This document shows, piece by piece, positions 17,528 through 26,043 of a stretch of DNA of 49,568 nt (position 1 is its first letter; each line of letters begins with the position of its first letter). The notes below the pieces were generated by a model, which saw only the letters and a program-made list of their open reading frames with translations, was not told the DNA's origin and did not search any database. This stretch comes from Candidatus Delongbacteria bacterium (GTDB lineage: Bacteria > UBA4055), in assembly GCA_003252515.1 (NCBI GenBank), contig QKDR01000143.1, positions 1 through 49,568 of the forward strand, in the 5' to 3' direction. A program made the position numbers and the translations under genes.

Positions 17528-17581
17528 CAAAACGAGCGAGGGAGTAAACCTTGTAAAGGCAACTCCTCTCGGGAGTACAAA
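17510..17581 (+). repeat. Direct duplication of the tRNA 3' end with hairpin between
   Basis: A 22-base stretch from the T-loop to just past the tRNA end (17510-17531) is repeated exactly at 17560-17581. The 28 bases between include a hairpin: GGAGT (17541-17545) pairs with ACTCC (17562-17566), and CCTT (17549-17552) with AAGG (17556-17559). This is the look of an attachment-site duplication or a replication-slippage scar. Confidence 0.8.
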
Positions 17582-17613
17582 GCTATAACTTTTGCATCAA
17601 ACAGGAGACGGAT

Positions 17614-18282
17614 ATGAATATCAAGTACAAAAGAAAACCTGAAAACGAAGAAATGATGGCGGTATATGAGTTCTTCAAAAAATACAGGAACCATATAATG
17701 TCGGCTCTGGTTATTATTGCCGTGACGATCTTAGCCGTAAATTTTTATTCATCAAATAAACTCAAGAACGAAAAAATATCAGCTGACAAACTTTTTGAAA
17801 TCAATAAGGCTTTTCAAAACGGAGAGGATGACACTGTAATATCAAAAGGATCAGAATATATAGACAAATACTCAGGATATGACTCTGCAGGAGATATCCT
17901 GATACTTATCGCAAAATCCTACATGAAGAAAAATGATACTGACGGAGCTGTTTCTGTTCTTGAGAAAAATATTTCTCTTACATCAAATGAGACATTTAAA
18001 TTTTCTGTATTGAACCTTCTCGGAGGTCTTTATATGGATAAATGGCTTGCTGAAAAAAATCCTGATCTGGCAGAAAAAGCCGGTGATTATTACATGAAAG
18101 CGGCAACTGCTGACAGAGAATTACACAAGGACAGAACATTATACTATGCAGGCAATTGCTATTTACAGGCGGGAAAAATAGAAAAAGCAAAGAAAACTCT
18201 TAAGTCTTTGTACGACCGTTCAAGAGATCTGGAATATAAATTAAGAGAACAGGTTAAATATCTTTACGAAAACCTTGACTGA
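17614..18282 (+). CDS. Membrane-anchored TPR protein (YfgM-like)
   Basis: A 222-residue protein with a short basic cytoplasmic start, one membrane helix (about 29-46) and a helical repeat domain outside. The order (NPENEEMMAVYEFFKKYRNHI, then helix, then TPR) resembles the YfgM/TPR_21 family, which helps the Sec translocon and periplasmic chaperones. AGGAG precedes the ATG. The gene lies behind the tRNA and could be partly co-transcribed with it. A perfect terminator follows 18 bases after the stop. Confidence 0.7.
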   Translation: MNIKYKRKPENEEMMAVYEFFKKYRNHIMSALVIIAVTILAVNFYSSNKLKNEKISADKLFEINKAFQNGEDDTVISKGSEYIDKYSGYDSAGDILILIAKSYMKKNDTDGAVSVLEKNISLTSNETFKFSVLNLLGGLYMDKWLAEKNPDLAEKAGDYYMKAATADRELHKDRTLYYAGNCYLQAGKIEKAKKTLKSLYDRSRDLEYKLREQVKYLYENLD

Positions 18283-18300
18283 TAATACCTTATCAGGTAA

Positions 18301-18326
18301 CGGGCAGATAAATTCTGCCCGTTTTT
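18301..18326 (+). terminator. Intrinsic terminator after the YfgM-like gene
   Basis: CGGGCAGA/TCTGCCCG (18301-18308 and 18314-18321), a 5-base loop and five T: a textbook terminator. It lies just ahead of, or inside, the start of the next reading frame. Confidence 0.9.
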
Positions 18327-18328
18327 AC

Positions 18329-19015
18329 TTGAATGATAAACCTAACATCAATCTGGCTGTTGTTTTTTCTTTTTTATTTTCGAGCGTGCTTTTTTTTACA
18401 TTTACACATTCCGTTTTACCGGCAATAATTTTTCTGTCTGTTAATACAGCTGCCGCTTTCTTTAAGAAAAATATATATTACAAGATTCTTATCCCTGTAT
18501 GGAATTACAGGATATTCCTTCTTTTCTCATTCTTATTTTCATTTTTGATGTCACATGATTTATTATCGTCTTCAAGACTATCTCTAAAATTCATTGTACT
18601 AATTTCCTTAAGCATATGGATGAATTACTTAATAGATTTTAAAGAGTTGCTCTTTATAATAGATAAAATGGGTACAAAAGTACTCCCTGCGTTTATTCAA
18701 CTCCATTTTATAAAAACCGTAAAATCTTTACTGCTGAGTATCGAATACACCCTAGAAATGATTTCTCATATCAGGGATCATAAGAACATAAAAACGACGA
18801 TGTCCGCAGATAAATCTTTTATCCGCAAAAATACTGAAATCTTTCTTTTACAATTCAACTTGGCTTTCAGTAAAGCCCGTGATCTCGAGATCAGGGATTT
18901 GAACTCTGAACATACTCATCAATATTCTTCCGCCGGTTATCAGCTAAGCAGATCTGATATTGCAGGAATTATATTATCATTGACCATTGTATTTCTTATC
19001 CCGTTCTCATCATGA
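18329..19015 (+). CDS. CbiQ-like integral membrane protein (ECF transporter T-component type)
   Basis: Several membrane helices followed by a charged loop and a final helix; IDFKELLFIIDKMGTKVLP and the later FSKARDLEIRDLNSE match the places of the coupling motifs of energy-coupling-factor T proteins (CbiQ/EcfT), but weakly. The open frame runs back to TTG 18275, overlapping the upstream gene, yet that would put a perfect terminator inside the coding region. The next possible start is TTG at 18329. Neither has a Shine-Dalgarno site. No ATPase or S component is nearby. It overlaps truA by 4 bases (ATGA). Confidence 0.5.
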   Translation: MNDKPNINLAVVFSFLFSSVLFFTFTHSVLPAIIFLSVNTAAAFFKKNIYYKILIPVWNYRIFLLFSFLFSFLMSHDLLSSSRLSLKFIVLISLSIWMNYLIDFKELLFIIDKMGTKVLPAFIQLHFIKTVKSLLLSIEYTLEMISHIRDHKNIKTTMSADKSFIRKNTEIFLLQFNLAFSKARDLEIRDLNSEHTHQYSSAGYQLSRSDIAGIILSLTIVFLIPFSS

Positions 19016-19740
19016 ACATAATGCTGAAAATACAATATGACGGAACGAATTTTTTCGGTTCTCAGATACAACCGGCAGGACGAACTGTTCAGGGAGAACT
19101 CGAATCTGTTCTTAATCAAATGTACTCAGCCAGGATTGTCACTGTCTTTTCTGGCAGAACTGATTCGGGAGTACACGCCAGAGAGCAGGTAGTGAATTTT
19201 CATATACCCGAAAGTAAAATTCCGCCGGAAAAGATATTTCATCCTCTGAATAGCCTTCTGCCCAACGATATACTTGTGATTTCTTCAGAAAAAGCTGATG
19301 ATGATTTTAATTCCAGATACAGTGCAAAAATGAGGACATACAGATATTTTTTCGGAAGGGAGCATAACCTTTTCAGAGAGAAGTATTCCCTCATATGTCC
19401 GTACGATATAAAGATCGAAGAACTCAACACTGCCGCTCATATTCTTATCGGCAAGAAAGATTTTCAGTCTTTCTGTTCATCGAATGCAGAAGTCAACAAT
19501 TATATTTGCAATGTAAAGAAAATACTATTCTTCAAATATAATGACGAAGTTGTTATGGAGATTACAGCTGACAGGTATCTTCAGAACATGGTCAGGATCA
19601 TCGTATCTGTATTCCTTGAATTTAACAGAGGAAAAATATCACAAAATGATATCTTGAACATTTTAGAAAAAAAAGACAGGCGGTCAGCACCCAAGACTAT
19701 ATCTCCTAAAGGCCTGTTCTTGTGGAAAGTCGATTATTGA
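19012..19740 (+). CDS. truA: tRNA pseudouridine(38-40) synthase TruA
   Basis: A 242-residue protein of the usual TruA length. MLKIQYDGTNFFGSQIQ opens it; the catalytic aspartate is Asp51 in FSGRTDSGVHAREQV; MRTYRYFF and NMVRIIV are further family motifs. It isomerises uridines 38-40 in the anticodon arm of many tRNAs. The start overlaps the preceding gene (ATGA); a second ATG three codons on is also possible. The stop overlaps the converging sppA stop by 7 bases. Confidence 0.96.
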   Translation: MNIMLKIQYDGTNFFGSQIQPAGRTVQGELESVLNQMYSARIVTVFSGRTDSGVHAREQVVNFHIPESKIPPEKIFHPLNSLLPNDILVISSEKADDDFNSRYSAKMRTYRYFFGREHNLFREKYSLICPYDIKIEELNTAAHILIGKKDFQSFCSSNAEVNNYICNVKKILFFKYNDEVVMEITADRYLQNMVRIIVSVFLEFNRGKISQNDILNILEKKDRRSAPKTISPKGLFLWKVDY

Positions 19741-21500
19741 TCAGTAAAAATCACAGGCATAAGTGTCAAAGGTTTATTGCCGTATAACATGATCATTCTG
19801 ATATTTTCAATTTCGTCTGCAAAATAACCACTGTCTTTAAACGGAGTTTTGACAGCAGTCTCCATTCCTTCGGTACTGAATATCTTTTCAGAAAAAGACC
19901 TGTTCTCAGGGAACCCGATAATATCATAATTCTCAATACCGGCTAACCTCGCCGCTTCTTCTATTGCAGAATTAATACCGCCGATATCATCGACAAGCCC
20001 GTTCTCTTTCGCCTGTCTTCCTGTCCATATCTGTCCCTGAGCGATCTGTTCAAGGCTGTCTGGATCAATGTTCCTTCCTGAAGATACTCTTCCCTTGAAT
20101 TCTATATATACTCTCTCCATCGCTTTTCTCATTATTTCGCTGTCTTCTGCCGATTTTTCTTTTGTCAGATCAAAAATATCCGAATATTTTCCGCGTACTA
20201 TTTTTTCGTTGTTGATCCCGATAGAATCAAGCATTTTTTTAAAATTGGGGATCATTGAAACTACGCCTATCGATCCGGTGACAGTATACGGATCCGCGAA
20301 TATCCTGCTTCCGTGACAGGATATATAATATCCTCCCGAAGCTGCGATCGAACCCATTGAAACGACAACAGGCATATCACCCTTCAGATTGATGATCTGT
20401 CTGAGAATCTTCTCAGATGCCAGAGCTGATCCTCCCGGCGAATTAACCCTTAGTACAACTGCCTTGATCTTATCGTCTTTTCTTATCTTTTTCAATATTC
20501 TGTCGAACTTGACAGGATTAATTACCGGCTCTGAAAACGCTGTCTCCTCATCAGAATCGACAATATTTCCTTCCGCATATATGACGGCAACTCTTTCCGT
20601 ATTATCATACGTTCTTTCTCGACTGTAATCTTCCAACCTCACCAACTGCTTTTCACCGATCATCCTCTCTGACAACATCTTATCGTACGGGAGTAAACGG
20701 TCTACAAGATCCATCTCCAGGGCTTCCTCTAGAGTAATTAATACTATTTCACCGTTCATCACCTTTTTAAAAACTTCAGCTTTCTCCAATTTTCTTTTTT
20801 CAGAAACGGTACCGGTAAAGAGATCAAGCCTGTCATCAATTATCCTTTCAATACTTGTTCTGAACTGATCGGACATTTTATCCCTTGTAAAATTCTCACC
20901 CGATCCTTTGTATTCACCGATATGAATAACCTCAACATTCATTCCTATCTTATCACCTATATCTTTGAAATACGGTACGCTTACGCTCATTCCGTTAAGA
21001 AGAATAGTAGCAGAAACTGAAGGATCGGCAATTATTTCGTCTGCTGAAAGCGCGGCCAGGTAATTACCTTTATCGAACCCGCTTCCGTAAGCTATGATCT
21101 CTTTATTATTTTCCCGGAATTTATTAAGAACATCTGAAAGTTCATGAGTATGCTCAAACGAAAGTTCCCAGTTGTCCAGGTCCAAAATAACACCTTTTAT
21201 CCTTCTGTCTTCTGAAGCAAAACTTACTTTCTGGAGAACTTCACCGAAAATTTGTTTCTTTCTGCTCAGATCACCAGGTGTAAAATCTTCAATATCAATA
21301 ATTTCAGATGGAGCTTCTAAAATATCAGAAGAAAAACTCAGTACCAAATATGACTCGTAAGGGATTGTTACATTTTTAAAATTTTCATATGATAATTTAG
21401 CGACAAAAGCCATTATAAAAAATATCAGAACAGCAAAAACTATAATGACTGTGAAAATAGTTTTGAAAAGCCACTTCAATGCATCACTTAATGTTCCCAA
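19734..21500 (-). CDS. sppA: Signal peptide peptidase SppA, long (67K) form
   Basis: A 588-residue S49 peptidase with an N-terminal membrane helix (about 13-34) and two S49-type repeats, as in the E. coli tetramer. The catalytic Lys is Lys198 (GEYKGSGENFTRDKMS), and the Ser is Ser388 in SMGSIAASGGYYIS, with VNSPGGSALASEKI before it. It cuts leftover signal peptides within the membrane. Translation begins at TTG behind a perfect AGGAGG at 5 bases; no in-frame ATG fits. It follows the glycosyltransferase gene by 14 bases. Confidence 0.95.
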   Translation of the reverse strand: MGTLSDALKWLFKTIFTVIIVFAVLIFFIMAFVAKLSYENFKNVTIPYESYLVLSFSSDILEAPSEIIDIEDFTPGDLSRKKQIFGEVLQKVSFASEDRRIKGVILDLDNWELSFEHTHELSDVLNKFRENNKEIIAYGSGFDKGNYLAALSADEIIADPSVSATILLNGMSVSVPYFKDIGDKIGMNVEVIHIGEYKGSGENFTRDKMSDQFRTSIERIIDDRLDLFTGTVSEKRKLEKAEVFKKVMNGEIVLITLEEALEMDLVDRLLPYDKMLSERMIGEKQLVRLEDYSRERTYDNTERVAVIYAEGNIVDSDEETAFSEPVINPVKFDRILKKIRKDDKIKAVVLRVNSPGGSALASEKILRQIINLKGDMPVVVSMGSIAASGGYYISCHGSRIFADPYTVTGSIGVVSMIPNFKKMLDSIGINNEKIVRGKYSDIFDLTKEKSAEDSEIMRKAMERVYIEFKGRVSSGRNIDPDSLEQIAQGQIWTGRQAKENGLVDDIGGINSAIEEAARLAGIENYDIIGFPENRSFSEKIFSTEGMETAVKTPFKDSGYFADEIENIRMIMLYGNKPLTLMPVIFTDQ

Positions 21501-21514
21501 AAAGCCCTCCTATT

Positions 21515-23110
21515 CTACTGTGAAATATTCAGGTAATTGATCTCACCACTCTTTATATTGATGAAATCAGGCAGTATTCTGTAAGTAACTTTATTATATT
21601 CCAGCATATCTCTGAAAACCAGTATTTTTGAAAGTGAAATACTTTTTAGAGAGAATATTATACTGTTAACCTGCTCTATTTTTATTATTTCTCTTATATT
21701 ATCTATATTACCTAATACCGCATATTTATCTATACTTTTGCCAAGGTATTCCTGACCTGTGTCAACATACCCGATTATACTTTTTCCTTCGTTAGCCAGA
21801 ATATTGTCATATCCGGTCAGTTCACTTGAAACATCATCTATACCTACAATAAGCGTTTTATCCAGGAAAAATCGTATCCTTCTTAACAGAATATATCTCC
21901 AGACGAACATTAGGCCTGTTGTAATTGCCAGCATAACTGCAAGGATTACTCTGGAATAAGCAAAGATCTTCATAAAATAAGTTATGCTCATCGATAAAAG
22001 AATAAAATAGCTTACTGAAAATATAAATTTCTTATATGAGAACTTAAACTCGCCGTAGAGTTTTGAGAAATAGAAGATCAGAAGAAGTATCAGGATATAA
22101 ATAAGTGAGACTCCGATATACATATCGAAGCTGATCGTGGACTTGCTTTCCGCATCGATTTTATCAAGAAATATTAGCACGGGCCTGTAGAACAGCAGTG
22201 CCGCCCATAATCCTGTTACATATGACAGAATATCAATTATCGGTAAAAGGTACATTCTGAATATTATCTTTCCTATCGAAACAAGAAAGGAGAACATAAT
22301 GGCAATGTCAAGAATGAACTTAAAAAATAAAGAATATTTCGATGTATAGTTTTTCTTTACGAATATCTTCATTGAATCAAAGAAATATTTCCTTAACTTT
22401 ATTTTATCTTTCTTGGAGCTCTGTCCCCTGTAATGAACAATTTCAGAAATCGGTACATATTCTATCTTATAACCTTGCCGTTTTATCTGATAGCAGAAAT
22501 CAATATCCTCGCCGTACATAAAATAATCTTCCGGCATTAATATCCCTTCGTCTATGATATTTCTTCTTAAAAGCATGAATGAACCTGATACGGCATCAAC
22601 TTCAGCTATCCTGTCGTCTTCCAGATATAGAAGGTTGTAGCTTGAGAACAGTCTCGAATTCGGGAACAGTTTGCTCAAACCGGAAAGATGACAGAAAGAA
22701 TTCCATATGGTCGGGAAAGATCTGTGACAAGAGGCGTCCAAAGTTCCCTCCGGACCTATGATCTTACAAGTTACAAGACCGGTTTTTTCATTCTTCTTAA
22801 GATATTCTACAAGCAGATTGACGGATTTCTCTTTTACGATGGTATCGGGATTGAGGATCAGTACATAATCACCTTTCGCTATCTTAAGTCCCTGATTATT
22901 CGCTTTCGCGAAACCGAGATTCGAATCATTGTAAATATAGTTTATATCATTGAACTTTGAAAGAATATGCTCTCTGCTTCCGTCTCTGGAAGCATTGTCG
23001 ATAATTATGATTTCATAACTGAGATTGCGGACAGTATCTTTCAAAGATCTGATAGTGTTCTCTAGGAAATATTTAACGTTATAATTGACTATTACAACAG
23101 AAAGGTCCAT
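21515..23110 (-). CDS. GT2 glycosyltransferase fused to a WbaP-type membrane and CoA_binding_3-like region
   Basis: A 531-residue protein in three parts. Residues 1-230 are a rhamnosyltransferase-type family 2 glycosyltransferase (SVVIVNYN, LNPDT with the metal site at 87-90, and MYGEDIDFCYQIKRQGY). Residues about 258-408 have five membrane helices. Residues about 416-525 (KTLIVGIDDVSSEL to RILPDFINI) resemble the nucleotide-binding-like domain of polyprenyl-phosphate sugar-1-phosphate transferases such as WbaP. Their catalytic C-terminal domain is missing. It should build a surface glycan at the inner membrane. A dolichyl-phosphate-mannose-synthase-like gene lies just upstream. Confidence 0.8.
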   Translation of the reverse strand: MDLSVVIVNYNVKYFLENTIRSLKDTVRNLSYEIIIIDNASRDGSREHILSKFNDINYIYNDSNLGFAKANNQGLKIAKGDYVLILNPDTIVKEKSVNLLVEYLKKNEKTGLVTCKIIGPEGTLDASCHRSFPTIWNSFCHLSGLSKLFPNSRLFSSYNLLYLEDDRIAEVDAVSGSFMLLRRNIIDEGILMPEDYFMYGEDIDFCYQIKRQGYKIEYVPISEIVHYRGQSSKKDKIKLRKYFFDSMKIFVKKNYTSKYSLFFKFILDIAIMFSFLVSIGKIIFRMYLLPIIDILSYVTGLWAALLFYRPVLIFLDKIDAESKSTISFDMYIGVSLIYILILLLIFYFSKLYGEFKFSYKKFIFSVSYFILLSMSITYFMKIFAYSRVILAVMLAITTGLMFVWRYILLRRIRFFLDKTLIVGIDDVSSELTGYDNILANEGKSIIGYVDTGQEYLGKSIDKYAVLGNIDNIREIIKIEQVNSIIFSLKSISLSKILVFRDMLEYNKVTYRILPDFINIKSGEINYLNISQ

Positions 23111-23122
23111 TTAAGAATCCGT

Positions 23123-23866
23123 TTATTTCTTCCCGAAAATATAAGGAAATCTAAGCTTCCATACCATTAATATAGCTTCTCTGACAATCGCCTTACCCAT
23201 CTTGGAATTACCGTCCACTCTGTCTGTAAAAATTATAGGCATTTCCTTGATCCTGAAATCTTTTTTCCAGGTTCTGAAGTGCATTTCGATCTGAAAAGAA
23301 TAGCCGTTTGAATGAATATTGTCAAGGTCTATTGATTCTATTACTTTTCTTCTGAAACATTTGAAACCTGAAGTCGCATCTTTTAAAGGCATTCCTGTAA
23401 TTATTCTTGTATAAAAAGAAGCACCAATGCTCAGAAGCAACCTTTTCAACGGCCAGTTAACCACATTTACACCCTGAATATACCTTGAACCGATCACCAG
23501 ATCATAATTTTTTATCTCTTTCAACAGCCTTGAAACATCTTTCGGGTCATGTGAAAAATCGCAGTCCATCTCAATGATCAGATCATAATCCCTTTCCAGC
23601 GCGTATCTGAATCCTTCAATATATGCAGTTCCAAGCCCCAGTTTTCCGGAACGTTCTACCAGATGAACATTTTTATTATTTATAGAAATTTCTTTAACTT
23701 TAGTGCCGGTGCCGTCAGGTGAATTATCATCTACAATGAGAACATCAGGAGCTTCCGGTAATCCTGTAACAGTGCTTATCATTTTTTCAACGTTCTCGAT
23801 TTCGTTGTATGTTGGAATAATCACTAAGGTCTTTTCAGATCTTACATCCTTTTCTTTTGAACTCAA
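23123..23866 (-). CDS. Polyprenol monophosphomannose synthase-like GT2
   Basis: A 247-residue soluble family 2 glycosyltransferase very like Dpm1/Ppm1: VIIPTYNEIENV, IVDDNSPDGT, the EMDCDFSHDP metal motif, VIGSRYIQG and DATSGFKCFRR. It transfers a sugar, usually mannose, from GDP to a polyprenyl phosphate. There are no membrane anchors after residue 230 beyond an aromatic tail. The start is TTG with AAGGAG 7 bases ahead, inside the end of purE (32-base overlap). The next gene, a glycosyltransferase fusion, may use the product. Confidence 0.9.
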   Translation of the reverse strand: MSSKEKDVRSEKTLVIIPTYNEIENVEKMISTVTGLPEAPDVLIVDDNSPDGTGTKVKEISINNKNVHLVERSGKLGLGTAYIEGFRYALERDYDLIIEMDCDFSHDPKDVSRLLKEIKNYDLVIGSRYIQGVNVVNWPLKRLLLSIGASFYTRIITGMPLKDATSGFKCFRRKVIESIDLDNIHSNGYSFQIEMHFRTWKKDFRIKEMPIIFTDRVDGNSKMGKAIVREAILMVWKLRFPYIFGKK

Positions 23867-24293
23867 TCAATTTCTCCTTAAAATTATTATCCGATAAAGC
23901 CAGTATCTGCACCGCAGTAATTGCCGCATTCTTTGCTCCGGCATTGCCTACTGACAAAGTCGGTACAGGAACACCGGCCGGCATCTGAACCATCGAAAGC
24001 AGAGCATCGAGCCCGTCCATGATACCTCCTTTCATAGGTACTCCAAGAACAGGAAGTACCGTATGAGCCGCTACGACCCCGCCGAGATGAGCCGCCATAC
24101 CGGCTGCTGTTATGATCACTTTTATTCCTCTTTTGTCAGCATTCCGTGCGAACTCAGCCACTTCATCAGGATTTCTGTGCGCCGATAATATCTTTATTTC
24201 ATATTCGGTTCCGAAATAATTAAGATAGTCCTCACAGTTCTTCATTGTTTCAGAATCACTGGGACTTCCCATAATTATTGCTACTTCAGGCAT
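23835..24293 (-). CDS. purE: N5-carboxyaminoimidazole ribonucleotide mutase PurE
   Basis: 152 residues from the preferred ATG. VAIIMGSPSDSETM is the nucleotide-binding start, SAHRNPDEV holds the catalytic His, and ITAAGMAAHLGGVVAAHT and MPAGVPVPTLSVG complete the class I PurE pattern. It moves the carboxyl group of N5-CAIR to C4 in purine synthesis. GGAGGAAAG stands directly before the ATG at 24293, so an in-frame ATG at 24311 is less likely. The other pur gene here (purL) is 18 kb away. Confidence 0.96.
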   Translation of the reverse strand: MPEVAIIMGSPSDSETMKNCEDYLNYFGTEYEIKILSAHRNPDEVAEFARNADKRGIKVIITAAGMAAHLGGVVAAHTVLPVLGVPMKGGIMDGLDALLSMVQMPAGVPVPTLSVGNAGAKNAAITAVQILALSDNNFKEKLIEFKRKGCKI

Positions 24294-24469
24294 CTTTCCT
24301 CCATGTTCCATATATGTTATTTTACTTATTTTTTCAGCGTTATATTATAAATCTCCTGAATGAGAAAGTTCAATAATAAAAAATTAATCCGACTTATGCA
24401 AATAAAATGCACTGAATTTTATGAGAATTTTTTATGATATATTTCATTTCTTTTAAGAATATGTTTGCT

Positions 24470-24475
24470 TATAAT
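24470..24475 (+). promoter_or_regulatory. Possible -10 box for the secreted selenoprotein gene
   Basis: A perfect TATAAT lies 32 bases before the GTG start, with TGCT just ahead, but no good -35 at 16-18 bases. The rest of 24294-24507 is AT-rich and I see no reading frame or structure in it. Confidence 0.3.
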
Positions 24476-24507
24476 TAATAAAATTGAAAAAGTGGAGAAA
24501 ACTGTAA

Positions 24508-26043
24508 GTGAAAACTATATTAAAAGTGGTATTATTAACAGGATTGTTAGGTAATTATATTTGGGGAACGACGATTGACGATCCTGTCGGAATAGGCAGG
24601 ATAAGTTTTTTGTCCGCAGAATGGGATAATGCCTACAATATTGATATATCAAGAAATACGATCTCAGAACATATTTCAAGAAACGAAGCTACGGTCCTTT
24701 TTATGTTCTATGCATGTATGTCCTGAACAGGATTAGCGATACTGCCGGAGGCAGTCAATCTTCAGAAGGCATTAAGATCGCAAAAAAACAACCTCCAGTA
24801 TTTCACTGTTGGAGGTTCTACAAATATTTCACGATACGAAGAGCTGCTTGAATTTAAGATCATTAATGACCTCTATTTCCCTTTATCAACTTTTTTTGAA
24901 CTCGGATACCTTTATACAGATTATTTCCCGAATACATTCACTTTCATTGGTAAATACAATCATATAATCGGCACTCTGGATGCGGACGCGTCAGTTGAAG
25001 ACATCGAGATAATGCTGAACAGAACTGCCTGTACTTTCAATGATATTTATGCCTTGAAATTCAATGACAGGCTATTACTTACCGACACAACAGAAACGAT
25101 CAATCTGAACGAAATATTTTATATCGGAGATATATCGAATGTTGAGTTTCAGATCAAGGAACAGGATAATCTGATTCCTGTTGTATCAGAGATAGATGGC
25201 AGTAAGCTTATTTTAAATAAAACTGACTTTCCGGGTTACGCCAGACTTAAAATTATAGCCAAACCTAAAGATAAGAAATATTATTGCCAGTTCGACCTTG
25301 AGATAATTAATCCGGGGTCTATGTATGAAGATTTTGAATATTCTGATTTCAGCGAATCATCTTTACCGTGGATAAACGATCAGCGCGAGCCCTGGTATGT
25401 AACAAACGAAGCTTCTTATCTCGGATCTTCATCATTACGGTCAGGAAATATCCTGCCCGGTCAATCATCTTCTGTCGGCTTTGATCTTGATCTGAAAGAG
25501 CCCGGCACTTTAGTTTTTGCTTATAAAACATCTACTAGACCTTATTTTGACAGGCTGATATTTTCAATAGACGGGCTGATTATTTCGGATCTTGAAAGTC
25601 CGTATCTCTGGTCTGACATGAACGATTGGAGAGTTCTTTCTTACAGCATACGTGCGGGAGAAAGATCAATAAAATGGGAATATAAAAAAGATGTTTATGA
25701 CCCGATGAATGAAGATGCTGTATGGATTGATGCTGTAGTAATACCTGATAAATTTAATAAGAACAGTATCTCAGCTGTTAACGACAAATCTTTATTATAT
25801 GCGCATCCGAACCCGTTCAATCCTGTTACGGAGATCACATTTGAGCTGCCTGACAAAATCCATTCTGAACTTATAATCTTTGATTCAAAGGGAAGAGAGG
25901 TCGAAAAATTATTTAGCGGAGACCTTGAGAAGGGTAAATATAATTTCAGCTTTAACGGAAGCAGATATTCAAGCGGTTTATATTATTCCGTCTTAAAATA
26001 CGGGAACAAAGTTCTGACGAATAAATTAATTCTGACTAAATAG
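24508..26043 (+). CDS. Secreted selenoprotein: thioredoxin-like CxxU domain with T9SS-type sorting tail
   Basis: One continuous frame of 511 residues, interrupted only by TGA at 24724-24726 (residue 73). GTG start; signal peptide about 1-20. Then a thioredoxin-like domain (about 25-168): the strand TVLFMFYA leads straight into C70-M-S-U73, and the C-terminal half has the cis-Pro-like YFPNTFTFIG. The frame stays open and domain-like on both sides of the TGA, which is followed by a SECIS-like hairpin. After this come an Ig-like segment (about 185-268), a jelly-roll domain (about 272-415, with DWRVLSYSIRAGERSIKWEY) and a cargo sorting domain (about 430-511, HPNPFNP to TNKLILTK). Predicted to be a cell-surface or secreted redox enzyme. 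The alternative is a recent Cys-to-stop mutation. Confidence 0.8.
24724..24760 (+). promoter_or_regulatory. UGA selenocysteine codon and bacterial SECIS-like hairpin
   Basis: After the UGA, 20 bases lead to a 3-base loop GGA (24747-24749) closed by ACTGCC/GGCAGT (24741-24746 and 24750-24755); GAT/ATC extends the stem across a 2-base bulge. A G at the first loop position and a distance of roughly 16-37 bases are the known demands of bacterial SelB-binding SECIS elements. Confidence 0.7.

Noticed and set aside
17560-17581. A second tRNA gene after tRNA-Arg
   Set aside because: Only the T-loop half and 3' end are repeated; there is no D-arm or anticodon arm.
18275-18282. TTG 18275 as start of the CbiQ-like protein
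   Set aside because: It would force translation through a perfect terminator and has no ribosome site; kept only as an alternative.
24724-24726. UGA reassigned to Trp or Gly in this organism
   Set aside because: Several genes with well-known ends stop at TGA (for example 2195-2197, 10967-10969, 18280-18282), and proteins of normal length use TGG and GGN for Trp and Gly.
24508-25011. Two separate small genes, or a pseudogene with a stop mutation
   Set aside because: The parts before and after the TGA are in the same frame, both have coding character, join into one thioredoxin fold, and the TGA is at the CxxC position with a hairpin after it. A recent Cys-to-stop change cannot be excluded from one sequence.
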